DNA of 64,000 nucleotides from Prostheceraeus crozeri (lineage: Eukaryota > Platyhelminthes > Polycladida > Euryleptidae): contig CAJQUW010011250.1 of NCBI GenBank assembly GCA_907163375.1, positions 1 through 64,000 on the forward strand, read 5' to 3'. Both the position numbers and the translations under genes were made by a program. The notes beneath the pieces were generated by a model, which was given only the letters and a program-made list of their open reading frames with translations, made no database searches and was not told the DNA's origin. Positions 31,141-44,074 of this stretch are shown piece by piece. Numbering within the stretch: position 1 is the first letter of the stretch; each line of letters opens with the position of its first letter.

Positions 31141-31319
31141 TGCTCGGAAGAAAACTTAAAATGGCTCTATCTCCGAAAGTATTCATCGTAGCGACATGCG
31201 GTTTGTTGCAAACGATTTGTCTCATCATTCTTTACAATATGACACCTCAACCATTCTCATATGACCACGGGAAGTTGGTGTGTCAGCACATGACCATGTA
31301 ACATGCCACAAGTGAAAAA

Positions 31320-32487
31320 ATTCCTAAGTGTGGGAGCTCCAGTGTGGTGAAAATTTTGAAAAATTTAAAACTTCCGAATTTTGACCTGGGACCTTTACCA
31401 AAACATTTTCCATCAAATTTCGCTGACGTCCCCCCCCCCCTCTGGACAGCTTGCTTCGATCTTGGCTTCCAGTGGACGGATTTTGTCGAGTGAGGTGTCA
31501 TTTGAAAGCTAAGAGTGAGACAAATTCAGTGAAAGAATCGGCTTGTTCCTATCTGTCTTCGTTTACATGTGAGACGCCATTTAAGATTTTAGGTCGGAGC
31601 TCACCTGAAAAAATCCTAAGTGTCAGAGTGACTTTGTATGGGAAAAATTAAAAATTTTCCAAAGTGTGGAATTTCGACCTGGGACCTTTACCAAAGTTTG
31701 TTTCATCAAATTTCGCTGACTCCCCCCCCCCCTTTGATCTAACTTTGGTTCTAGTGGACGGATTTTGTTCGTTCGACTTGCATTGGAAAGAGGATGAAAC
31801 ACTGCTCGACCGCATTTTTCGTTGCGAGTCAATCGGAGCAGCCGTTCAAAAGTTAGAGCGGTTACAAGATTTTAGGTCGGAGCTCACCTGAAAAAATCCT
31901 AAGTGTCAGAGTGACTTTGTATGGGAAAAATTAAAAATTTTCCAAAGTGTGGAATTTCGACCTGGGACCTTTACCAAAGTTTGTTTCATCAAACTTTGAA
32001 ATTTCACTGACTCCCCCCCCCCTTTGATCTAACTTTGGTTCTAGTGGACGGATTTTGTTCGTTCGACTTGCATTGGAAAGAGGATGAAACACTGCTCGAC
32101 CGCATTTTTCGTTGCGAGTCAATCGGAGCAGCCGTTCAAAAGTTAGAGCGGTTACAAGATTTTAGGTCGGAGCTCACCTGAAAAAATCCTAAGTGTCAGA
32201 GTGACTTTGTATGGGAAAAATTAAAAATTTTCCAAAGTGTGGAATTTCGACCTGGGACCTTTACCAAAGTTTGTTTCATCAAATTTCGCTGACTCCCCCC
32301 CCCCTTTGATCTAACTTTGGTTCTAGTGGACGGATTTTGTTCGTTCGACTTGCATTGGAAAGAGGATGAAACACTGCTCGACCGCATTTTTCGTTGCGAG
32401 TCAATCGGAGCAGCCGTTCAAAAGTTAGAGCGGTTACAAGATTTTAGGTCGGAGCTCACCTGAAAAAATCCTAAGTGTCAGAGTGAG
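31320..32487 (+). repeat. Right-side tandem array in the same orientation as the left array
   Basis: The diverged unit (31400-31590, with CTTGCTTCGATCTTGG) comes first, then about three and a half standard ~279-bp units, the same order as at the left end. This orientation is opposite to that expected for an inverted right terminus. It ends at an inverted junction near 32487. Confidence 0.85.
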
Positions 32488-33320
32488 CTCCGGCCTAAAA
32501 TCTTGTAACCGCTCTAACTTTTGAACGGCTGCTCCGATTGACTCGCAACGAAAAATGCGGTCGAGCAGTGTTTCATCCTCTTTCCAATGCAAGTCGAACG
32601 AACAAAATCCGTCCACTAGAACCAAAGTTAGATCAAAGGGGGGGGGGAGTCAGCGAAATTTGATGAAACAAACTTTGGTAAAGGTCCCAGGTCGAAATTC
32701 CACACTTTGGAAAATTTTTAATTTTTCCCATACAAAGTCACTCTGACACTTAGGATTTTTTCAGGTGAGCTCCGACCTAAAATCTTGTAACCGCTCTAAC
32801 TTTTGAACGGCTGCTCCGATTGACTCGCAACGAAAAATGCGGTCGAGCAGTGTTTCATCCTCTTTCCAATGCAAGTCGAACGAACAAAATCCGTCCACTA
32901 GAACCAAAGTTAGATCAAAGGGGGGGGGGACGTCAGCGGAAAAATTTTTATCTCCGATTGCTTTCAAATTCACCATACAGATGCAGAATTTCACGCTGAA
33001 TCCGAATCTCACCTCCGTTTTCACATCCGAGGCCGCGTTTCGACACTACACACCAAAACATACCACAGTTTAACCAAGACAACCTAGACGGTCGCCCACG
33101 TCAACCTAGACGGTCGCCCACGTCAACCTAGACGGTCGCCCAAGTCCACCAGGCGGTCGGACACAGACACCCGAGACTCACACACTGGCGGACCAGAGGG
33201 GGGGGGGGACGGCAGCAGAACCTCGACGGCACATCACGACACTGGCGGACCAGAGGGGGGGGGGGACTCAGCGATGGCGGCCATCTTGCGCTATCTGGTG
33301 TTCGCCGTTTTCTTACTACT
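32488..33320 (-). repeat. Polinton right terminal inverted repeat
   Basis: Inverted standard units (32488-32945) join, at a poly-G run, the inverted terminal block (32946-33320). The diverged first unit present in the left array is missing here, as if lost by recombination between poly-C/G runs. Poly-G runs of 10-12 nt lie at about 32637, 32923, 33199 and 33256. Confidence 0.88.
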
Positions 33321-36179
33321 CCTATGTGCTATGGAAATAACTTTCTGATCATTTATCAATCAAGCATCAATCCTGCAATCATTTTGTGAAGAGATCTTCG
33401 TATATTTGGCAATGACAAAAATAACTGCAATTAATTGATTGTTCATATTATCCAATTAAACTAATTGATTGCTATAAAAAATGAGGCCAATTAATGTGTA
33501 ATTAATTTTTCCAGCTCTTGTCTCTGAAGCTGGTTTTGTTGAGTAACGACATTCGAAAGTTAGAATTTATTTCTCAGTAATTTTTATGTAATTAATCAGG
33601 ACGCGTCCATAATTAGCCTCGAAGTATTTATTCAAATTAAACTTTCTGTCGTAAGGAACTCCTTGCAAATATTGTGTTAAATTAAGAGTTTGCATAGACA
33701 TCAATGGGTAATCGAAGTAAACTGATCTCTCGGTTGATAAATGAAGCAACGGCAAACATCCTTAGAATTCAGTTCGTCAAATACTCGAAACTTGAGACTT
33801 AAGTCCAATAAAATGACTATTTATAACATCTCTTGATGTGAAAATATTGTTTTGATCTGGAAATGTAGGCGGTGGCAATTTCTCTATTTGTCATTAACTG
33901 AATTATTTATGTGCTCTGATAAATAGCAACTTACTGTTCCCGTTGAAATGTAAACATTAAAGTCAACAATTATTTCGTGATTGCTATTTATTAATAGCCC
34001 GTGTTTAAAGACTACACCAATAACTGACTTTAAAGAAATGCCACTTGTGGTGGCAAACTATCTGTATCGAAAACAAGAACGTCTTTTAGCAGACACGTTG
34101 ATCCAAATTTGGCCGAAGAATTTATTGCAGTTGTAAATTTTACGTTTCTCTTGACCTGGAAGAAGCTTGGTCGTGGTCATTGTAGATTTGTCAATGACAT
34201 TAAAATTCATTCATCTATTGGAATGTACGTCTTGTTCTATCGACATTCGAGGATTTGACAGTCAACAAACCGTTAAATTTTAGATACGACCCAAAATTGA
34301 ATGTGAGGTTCGACTGTCCTTTGAAAAATGGATATTTAATTTGTTATTAACATCCGGTACCGAATAGTGAATTCCAACTATCCGGTGTGCAACTGGGATA
34401 AAGTGCTATTAAGTATAATCGAGTACTGCAGTGTGTTATTCATTGAGCAAGATAAAGATAAGCGCAGAAATGTTGGAAAAGATATCTCGAATGACACATC
34501 AAATCATCTTTGGCAATCATTGCACCGAATTCCCGCGGATTCGAATGCACTCCCGTTATAAATGAGTCAGAAGACATAATCCCGTAAAACGTCACATCAA
34601 TATGAAATTCGTGTAAAATTGTAGCAGAATATCCAACTATGAGACATCGAAATGCAGTAATCCAGAGGTTGGCAGCCTGCGGGCCGCGGTTCCTCTTCAA
34701 AACAGACAATACAGAGGCATAAATTAGTTTTTAGCTTTAGATTAATTGCACAATTTTTGCTGGGTTTAGCAATCTATTATTGCATTTTGTACAGTTTTTT
34801 TTCGATTACTTCTTTGTGAATCAGAATCCACATTAACAGCAGACAAATAAATTGAAGTTATCCTCCGTTTTCGATTCAGTTACAAAGAAGAACTTAGATT
34901 GAGGTACAAAAGATTTATTGATTGTGTTATTGAATAAAATATCTACATCAAGTAAGCCTGCAGGCTTGGAGATGCATTAAATTTCTAGATTCTTGACAAA
35001 AGCTGGTTGGAATAGCAAATAGAAAGTGTGAATCCACCCCTCTACCACTGATGTCAAAACAGCCTGAAAGAAATAATTGAGTTATCAAAGAAATCAAGCT
35101 ACTATTGAAATACTACATCCTCGTCTAGATGGATAACATGAGTATGCAGTGCCGTTACCGGATAAGCCTAGTGCATATACGAGTGCAAATGAATTACGTG
35201 CAAACATAAGCTCAAATGATAGATGTGGACTAAGCTTGAAAAGTTCACAAGAAATCGACGTTTGATTGGGAAAAATGTAGAAGAAAAACTGGAAACTAAT
35301 TCACAAGGCAATTAATGAAATTCATGAAAACAAACTTCATAATGCATAATGTGCATGCTATACATATATTGTAATATGTAGAAAAAATAATGTTGCATAT
35401 AGAGTTTGCTGAAACTATAATTGCATTTTGCTTCGTTGTTTGATTGAAACTAATCTTGGAGCGGTGAAATGAAAAGGTAGGTATGCCTGCATAATTAACA
35501 TGAAACTGCGGTCAGTTACCTAAAGAGGCTCTTACAAGATGGAAGACAATATTTTTCATTGAATATTTGTGGGCGTGAAAGTTATTACCGTACAAAACAC
35601 AATACTTTATTTTGTCGACATTTCTCAAAACTTTAATCCAAACACTATTCGCGATTTCACACATATCTGTAGAAGCCGTAAATCGGCAACACATCTGCTG
35701 AGACCGTAAATTGGCACAATGATAAACCGCAGCCAAAATTGTCGAAATTCGCCTACAGTATTGGTCTACCGCGGGGTAATATTCTGACGGAAAATCATAA
35801 GCATTGAATCAATACTTTTGGAGAAAATTGAAAATTTAGAAAAATATTTTAGGACGCTGAAATGCGTAAATCGGCAACTTTAATTATTATATGAACTCAT
35901 ATTCACGCTGCCGATTTCCGTACTCTACAAGTAAAATTTCACCAGACAAAACATTGTTTCCTAGTAATGGGTACTAATGGTTGCCATCAGCCTCAGTACT
36001 GTAATACATTTAACACAATGTGATATGGCAAAATGGCAAATAGCCTAATAATTAATGATTTAAAATATGAATCATTGCTTACATTTGATGTTGTGTGATG
36101 AACCAGTAAATTAATTAGAAACATCTGCTGTGTCAAAATCTGATACAGTAAGAATATTCAATTAAAGTACTTTAGAGGA
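33321..36179. other. Host non-coding DNA; GTAAATCGGCAAC words
   Basis: AT-rich with no recognisable gene. The 13-bp word GTAAATCGGCAAC occurs at 35678-35690 and 35866-35878, with a variant at about 35706. A GC-rich patch at about 34665-34695 (GCAGCCTGCGGGCCGCGG) looks like the edge of an old element but has no partner. Confidence 0.5.
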
Positions 36180-38060
36180 ACGGTAATGAACAACAACATC
36201 GTGACTAGAGCAATGCGATCTGTCTGATATGACTGAGAAATGCGATATGTCTGTTGAAAGGAGGCCATTGTATCGGTTGTCAAATCGGTTACTTGCTTCT
36301 TTAAAATATTGTAGAAGGTGTAAATCGACAACTCGTGCCGCCAGAGAAGATACAACAATCTTTCCCTGGCTTCTGAGTTCTGAGTGATGCACGAGATTCA
36401 ACAGCATCATAATGACCTAAAACAACCCGATCTGACTGATATTCGGCTGAACATTACTCTCTGAATCGGCAAACTGGTTACTTGCTGCATTAAGAGATTG
36501 TAGAAGGCGTAAATCGACAACTCGTGCCGCCAGAGAAGATACAACAATCTTTCCCTGGCTTCTGAGTTCTGAATGATGCACGAGATTCAACAGCATCATA
36601 ATGACTTAAAACAACCCGATCTGACTGATATTCGGCTGAACATTACTCTCTGAATCGGCAAACTGGTTACTTGCTGCATTAAGAGATTGTAGAAGGCGTA
36701 AATCGACAACTCGTGCCGCCAGAGAAGATACAACAATCTTTCCCTGGCTTCTGAGTTCTGAGTGATGCACGAGATTCAACAGCATCATAATGACTTAAAA
36801 CAACCCGATCTGACTGATATTCGGCTGAACATTACTCTCTGAATCGGCAAACTGGTTACTTGCTGCATTAAGAGATTGTAGTAGGCGTAAATCGACAACT
36901 CGTGCCGCCAGAGAAGATACAACAATCTTTCCCTGGCTTCTGAGTTCTCAATGATGCACGAGATTCAACAGCATCATAATGACTTAAAACAACCCGATCT
37001 GACTGATATTCGACTGAACATTACTCTCTGAATCGGCAAACTGGTTACTTGCTGCATTAAGAGATTGTAGTAGGCGTAAATCGACAACTCGTGCCGCCAG
37101 AGAAGATACAACAATCTTTCCCTGGCTTCTGAGTTCTGAGTGATGCACGAGATTCAACAGCATCATAATGACTTAAAACAACCCGATCTGACTGATATTC
37201 GGCTGAACATTACTCTCTGAATCGGCAAACTGGTTACTTGCTGCATTAAAATATTGTAGAAGGCGTAAATCGACAACTCGTGCCGCCAGAGAAGATACAA
37301 CAATCTTTCCCTGGCTTCTGAGTTCTGAGTGATGCACGAGATTCAACAGCATCATAATGACTTAAAACAACCCGATCTGACTGATATTCGGCTGAACATT
37401 ACTCTCTGAATCGGCAAACTGGTTACTTGCTGCATTAAGAGATTGTAGTAGGCGTAAATCGACAACTCGTGCCGCCAGAGAAGATACAACAATCTTTCCC
37501 TGGCTTCTGAGTTCTGAGTGATGCACGAGATTCAACAGCATCATAATGACTTAAAACAACCCGATCTGACTGATATTCGGCTGAACATTACTCTCTGAAT
37601 CGGCAACTGGTTACTTGTTTCATTAAAATATTGTAGAAGGTGTAAATCGACAACTCGTGCCGCTAGAGAAGCTGCAACAAACTCTCCGCAGCATCTGAGC
37701 TAGCTGGAAGCAATAAGAAAAGACACAGTAACTTAAACAATGCGATCTGTGTAGATCAGAACTCACTGAATCGCCAAACAGGCTGTTATGAGCTCTCTAT
37801 GACTTTTAAGCGAAATAAGAGAGAGATAGACGAAGATATCCTAGTGACTCAGAACAATGAATGTACGGTAGAAAAGGCATGCAGCTCATGCTATCGCCAA
37901 ACGTGTTACTTGCTTTTTTAAGAAATTGTTAAGTTGCAATCGTCAACTCTTGCTGCTACAGAAAATCTTCAACGACCTTTCATAAGTTAATGAGCGTGGT
38001 GAGAAATACAAGAGCAGCATAGTAACTGAAAGAAATGTGCTCAGTCTGATGATCGTCTAA
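36180..38060. repeat. 189-bp satellite array with degenerate edges
   Basis: Six near-identical monomers span 36411-37544 in exact 189-bp steps. A diverged monomer lies on the left (36180-36410) and progressively worse ones on the right (37545-38060). Each contains GTAAATCGACAACTCGTGCC and ends AGATTCAACAGCATCATAATGA. Since 189 is divisible by 3, a 60-residue minus-strand frame repeats in phase, but each copy has its own stop and no known domain. Confidence 0.93.
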
Positions 38061-39158
38061 GATCGGTCACTCAATGAAGAAAACGGATTACTTGGCTCTA
38101 CTAGAGCATGATTTGCAGTGTATTCATCTTATTCCTAGGCAAATTTGCGTGGCTGCAGGTTTCTACATCGTTTCAATTTTATCATTATTCTGACCATCTT
38201 ATTACGATTTTCTACATGTATAGTCTTTATTCTGTAGTAGTATACATTCCACAGAATTAGATTCATCTGCGCGCGCTTCGGTTTCCTAGAAAGGAAGAGT
38301 TATATGTAACCTTAATATCGAAATTGCACATCACAGAATTTGACACCTTGTTCCTTCTCGAATGGATAATTCGTGTATCGCTTGCTATTGGAAATGGCAA
38401 ACAATGAGCTGTCACCAGAGCCAGTGAGAGATGCGTGCGTGCTGTGATATCATTACGCACACACCAAAACACACATCGTGTCGGGTTAACATTCGATTCA
38501 TTGAATGCACTATACAGTGAGAAATGCCGAGGAATGGATGTGAAAACATCAAGTGAACTAATTTTCGTACGCCTGGTAGTTTCTTTAATAATGATCGGAG
38601 GGGCCAACATTATGGAGAAAACTTGTGCGCAATGATCTGAATTCTTCGAATCCTAAGGAAATTTGGCAATCGAAGCACTCAGCTGGAACTCACATTAATC
38701 CGCAAACGACGCACGACTTTTTTTTCCTATTTCTGTAAGGTATTAGGAATTCCTTTTTGCCCACTTAATAGGTTCTTCGATGGGTAATAGGTTTCGTATT
38801 TATCACACTTCTAGCAAACCGAAGCAGACAAACAAAATATTTAATTCTGTGATACATTCATTTTAACTTGAATTCGCTAACGTGTAGCAGCTAAACTCAC
38901 TGGTTTATATTGGTTCCCGGACTAAACAATACAACCGTCACAGCAGGTCACTCCATCCCAGAGTTACTACCATATTTAAAGCCATCGCTGAAAGCATGCG
39001 ACTCGAGAGAGAACGAATATTGTGTTGGTGTCTCTTGTCTGTCAGCGATGACTCACGTTCACGCTGCAATCGGGAGCAAGCATGATTGACGCCAGGCAAA
39101 TTCTGCACCACAGACGTAATTGAAGAACCAATTAAATTGATTGTCTTCTCACAGGTTC
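38061..39158. other. Host non-coding DNA
   Basis: No gene, RNA or repeat that I can support. Short open stretches at 38263-38635 on both strands lack known domains. Confidence 0.4.
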
Positions 39159-39166
39159 AGTTAACT

Positions 39167-39949
39167 GAAGGTGACCAGATTTTTAAATCCAAAACCGGGT
39201 CACCTTACAAAGTAAGAAAATGGGTCCATAAGTGCATAGGAAAATTGTTGGGTAATCATCAAACTATGAGAATCATGGAATCTTTTTTTTACTTCGTTCT
39301 CTCGCCTAATGTAACGTAAATCGATTTAGGCAGCTGTGTTTGGTTTTACATTTCTCTGTTATTTCGTGTGTATATTCTGGTGTTAGCTTTTCATATCAAC
39401 AATTATGCAGTCATTTACTGAATACCTTCCCATTTTCAGTAGTTTTTAGTGCATTTCTTCAATCGATGTTCAATCATTGATTGTTTACCTCGTTACGTTC
39501 AATACATAGAACTTGATTTTAGCGCTCATGGTATAGATATAGACTGAGATCTTTTTCTATGGTTCAGGACTTATTGCCTCGACCTCGCTATGATCCATGA
39601 CTGATTCTTATTCTTATGACTGACTTTCATTCCCCTCTGTCACACCGAGAGAAGACTGCGAACATTTTTTCCTTATGCATGCACCTTATATAATCAGTAC
39701 ATTTGAATGTTTTCCTATTGTTCTGACCACAGAAATACTTACGACTATATTTATACGTATTTCTACTTTTCTGACTTTGTAACTCGACCTTTTGTAATGC
39801 AGCTTATGATTTTCAGTCTACAAATATACGTACGCATTCTATTCTTAGCACACGTGGTGTACTATGCTTTAAACTAAATTTAAATAAAAATATCTGAAGC
39901 TGAAATTTTGAACTGAGACACGGCAAAACCGGGATGTCTGGCCATTTTG
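39167..39949. mobile_element. Candidate non-autonomous hAT element, 783 bp
   Basis: Flanked by the 8-bp word AGTTAACT at 39159-39166 and 39950-39957. The ends are imperfectly inverted (GAAGGTGACCAGAT on the left; complement of the right CAAAATGGCCAGAC), followed on both sides by an AAAACCGGG block. The flank word is itself a palindrome, which weakens it as evidence of duplication. No coding capacity. Confidence 0.45.
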
Positions 39950-39957
39950 AGTTAACT

Positions 39958-42900
39958 TGACTCTAAACACTAGCCTGATTCCCGTATTCGTCCACAACTC
40001 CGTATGAGGGTTGCGAAATCATACATCCGAAAAGGACATTTCATTTTCAACTTCTCATCTACTCAGCATAAATAACCTCACAGTGAACAACTCATCTTTA
40101 TATTATTTTTGAGATTAAAATGATTATTTCGTGAGGGGACTCGGTCTTACGCACGCATGCTTCTTTTGCGCACGACGATTACTCAAACTGAATTGAAGAT
40201 TACTCGTGCGTGATTGTCTGTGCGTAATGAGGGGTCTTTATCACGCCTCGCCAATCAATAGCTCCTCAACCTATCGAATGAAGAGGAGAGGGATTTAAGG
40301 TGTGATTAGGTTAGTGTTTATCGCAGTGACAGAATGCACGCGTGTTGACAACTTCTGCTATCGAACTCGTCCACCTCAAGAATGAGATTGTACATGAACA
40401 GAGACAAACTGACCGAGGGTCAGATTAACGACTGTCTCCATGACCATTATACTGAACATCATAGAAACAGGAGACCCCAACGATCGCGCTGTATCCAGAT
40501 CTCTCATTTGCTGTCAAAAATGTAACGATCATTGTTTAATTCAAGAAATTACCTAACCAATTTCAAAAAGCATACATGGCAAACATGACTATTCTAAGGG
40601 TAGTAAAACTGAAATTATGTTTTCAATCATTAATTTCATGCAATTCATCGGATCACAATTAGGCCTTATCAAAAATACGGCATTTCACTGTAATTTCGTG
40701 CAAAGTAAAAAGAGCATATAGCTCTCGGTCAAGAGAATCCAAACATCAATGTTTCCACTTGATCATACGATATGTGCTCGCAGCACTCCCTTCATCTCAC
40801 CGGGGCACTACGAGTATGCATCTGAGTGATCTGTTTTTTGGCCCGGGATAATGAAAAACATTCAAGCAAAGTGGGGTGCATGCATGTTGGTGCTGCCAAA
40901 CTGCACCGTCAAAACCTCAAATGCCACCCAGCACCCACCGCCCCTTCATGTCAGAGTATCCGCGTTTCAGCAATTGGTCATGGACTGCATTCGGCTGATA
41001 GTTAAACTTGCGGAGTATCTGCTGACTTTTACTCAAATTGGGTTGGCACCCACGCCGGGAGTTGAGGATCAGCAACCTTGACGTTTGTAATGATAAAGGA
41101 ATTTACTGACAGCGGATTTCCAGAACCATAGTATGACCTATGTTTTGTGGTTATTGCATAACGGAATATATCAGGCGATTGAGAGCAACATTCTTACCGC
41201 AGCATGCTGAAACTTACGCTTCAACTAAGATGCTGCATATACCACTATGCGCACCGATAGAATTCATGTTGGACAGCATCTTTTGCCACATCGAAATTTC
41301 ACTATGTTTGTAATAGGCTATTTAGGTCGGTCAGTTATTGCATCTTCCGAAATCTCTGTAGCGCTGAGACAGGAGATTCGAACTCCTGATGCTTAAAGAC
41401 TGACACGACACTAATGGCTTTCATTATGTTTTGAATGATAATTTACGTTGATTTATGCATGAAAGATTAAACTTGGTTGAGTAAATTATTTTTGCGTACT
41501 CGACCAAATATTCCAGCGCCTTACATCAACGAAACATAATTAGGTACCGGTAGATTGGTGGCTAATTATCAAGATACAATACTTAGCTTACATAGCGAAA
41601 CGGACAGAGAATAAAAGGATACGGACACAGAATCGTAAAAGAATTCTAAAAACATGAATATTTTCAAAAATCGGCCGTCCTAAAGTTTTACGCTTTTTGA
41701 TAATGGGGTTTAATTGAAGCAAACAAACGGAATCTTTTTGAAAATTACCTTGTATTAGTTACATAAGTTACGTACGAATGTTTTCATCAACTCAATACTC
41801 CCCGTGAAGTCACCACTGTCACATATATTTTATTTCCTTTGGATCAAATAATAGAGGATCGTATTTTTCTCGAAACATGATGCGCTGTTCCTCTATAAAA
41901 ATTCTTTAGAGGTCTTCAATTGTTATAGGATTTCTTTGGATTATATTTTCCTTCAAAGTGTCAGATATATTCAATAACAGATATACCGATAGATCAAGTA
42001 TAGTCAATTGGTTGTGGTTGAAAAAAGTGAGTAGGCCTATAGTTTTTCTCCAAAAATCTCCTTGAGTCTACATGCAATTCAGTGCACTAGATGTCCAGCT
42101 ATTAGGAAATGCAAATTCTTCGTATGAGATATGCGGCAGGACGACACTCAATACTCAGACAAATTCTCAAAAATCAACTCTTACATCACACAACTTCCTG
42201 GAACCCACTTCATTGATAGCGCTTCTAATCATTACGTATGACGGTATATTGTTCTAAGTGTGAATATTTCTTGCTTTCAACTTACTGTCAATGTAACATG
42301 AAAATGCCAGTTAATATTGAGGTTTAGCAATTATTTATCAAAGAAAACGATTTTTCTCAATCTGCTGCAGATAATTTCTGACGATACCGTTCAAACCGAT
42401 TTCTACACTCAAGCCGTGACCTCATATGAAGTAGGCCTCCGGTTTCAGAATCATACCAAGTCTGTTTAATCCGCATCTTCGACGTGTTCTTTAAACTATG
42501 TTCAAGGATGCGGTATTGCTGAGACTGGACTCTTGCAGGACACGTATTTTATATTCTGGCACTTTCATTGGATATATACATGTATGTATGATAGGTATGG
42601 AGAGTGAAGTATTTGCATTTTGGACGATAAATAGGTGATATTGGTGATATCCCTGAATCTTCTGAAGATATATCGAATTGAGCTCTGACTTGTGTAAAGA
42701 AGTTTGGTGAATAACGTCCTCTTCGTCCCATTTTCTGATAATTGGGAAAATTAACTGCGTTTCTTGAACTGGCTGGATGTCAATCTCGTGATGCATCCAC
42801 CAAATAAACGCGACAATTAATGTCAGTCGCTATTTTGTGTTGAAAGAATGTCGTTCTAACGGTATGATAGATCTTCTTCACGTTTTTCTGATATCCATTA

Positions 42901-44047
42901 ATAGCTGATGGAAATAGATAGCACTACCATTTTCCGGAATAGATTACAGTTGTAAATATCCATTTTGGTGATGATGTTATCATGTATATTTATGCAAACC
43001 AGTTAATATTTTTAAGAACATCATTGAAGTGCCCAGCAGATTAAAGAATCGTTTTTGTGTTGCTAGCACAAGGTTTTATTTACACACTAGATTGAAAATT
43101 ATACATCGATAAGTTTTGCAAATGTCGTAGGCCCTGCGTGGGCCTATATTCAAGAAAAAATCTGCACACCTGATCTGAAAATGTACGTAGATCGCACTCT
43201 GTGCTTGCGGAGTACTTTTTTAGGAAATTTCACTGGGCGACATTAATGCAAAATAGGTGGCGTCTTACGGAATCTACTAGATTTGTTCTCTTTTCGACTG
43301 AATGAAAACATATATATTCTGTATCTTGTCTGGTGTAGGTAAAATTAAAAATGTGGGCATAGCATCCGGCCTACATCTTTAAATTAAACTATCTTTGGAT
43401 TTGCTTGAATGCATAGTCGAAAGCCGTCATTCCTCTACAATATTTTCATATTCATTAAATTGTTCATAAGCAGAATAATTACTTTTACACGATTGTTAAA
43501 ATGAGACTGATCTAGCCAGTCGATATGCATTTAACCACGAAATAAAAATCAAAGTTGTCATTCCAAGACGATGATAAAAATGATTATGAAAACGATGATG
43601 ATATTATGATTAGCCGTTGTAGCTAATCATTCGCGAAAATGTCCTCGTAAGGTACTGAAATTAACAGACTTGATTAACTTTTTAAGGAAGTACGCAATTC
43701 CCAAACTGTAACAACTCAATCATTATAATGATAAATCACACAAACATGTACTAACCGAAACCAAAGAACAAGGTTTAACGAGTAACGCAGGCTGTCTATA
43801 TTTAGGTTCTGTTGCTCCATCATCATTATCGGAAAGCAAAAACAAGACATCACAAGACGTATGTTACACTCAGCATGAAAATACACATTTGTACAGGATT
43901 TGCATGTCGACAAAACGTCAAAAATTGAGTGCCATCTCAATGCATGATATTCGACTGATGTCATCGACTATCAATTTCTGAGCAATGAAATTTAAATTAG
44001 TAAACAATTAATTTTTTTTGCACTTTTTCAAATTAAAAATGGTAACG
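39958..44047. other. Host non-coding DNA
   Basis: AT-rich, no recognisable gene. A T-arm-like word (AGGAGTTCGAATCTCCT on the minus strand) at about 41372 is not part of a foldable tRNA. The minus-strand open frame at 42491-42796 has no known domain. Confidence 0.4.
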
Positions 44048-44074
44048 AAAGACTATGAATCATTCATAGTCTTT
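44048..44074. repeat. Perfect 13-bp hairpin
   Basis: AAAGACTATGAAT, one C, then ATTCATAGTCTTT. No T-run terminator or gene nearby. Confidence 0.7.

Larger units (their letters stand above)
9064..33320. mobile_element. Polinton/Maverick element, ~24.3 kb
   Basis: The ends are inverted copies: the left begins AGTAGTAAGAAAACGGCG and the right finishes with its complement, CGCCGTTTTCTTACTACT. AGT...ACT termini are typical of Polintons. Between them lie DNA polymerase B, integrase, packaging ATPase, adenovirus-type protease, a capsid-type protein and other conserved Polinton genes. Long open frames and near-identical end repeats point to a fairly recent insertion. It is not entirely whole: I estimate about five breaks spread over its smaller genes, while polymerase, ATPase, capsid and protease genes look open. 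No clear 6-bp target duplication is visible. Confidence 0.95.

Noticed and set aside
34661-35050. hAT-like element starting CAGAGGTTGGCAGCC and ending CTCTACCACTG
   Set aside because: The inverted match is only about 7 bp and the flanking 8-mers differ.
36162-37544. 60-residue minus-strand frames in each satellite monomer
   Set aside because: Explained by the 189-bp period; each has its own stop and there is no domain or promoter.
41340-41410. tRNA gene on the minus strand (T-arm-like AGGAGTTCGAATCTCCT)
   Set aside because: No matching acceptor stem or anticodon arm could be placed. At most an old tRNA-derived repeat.
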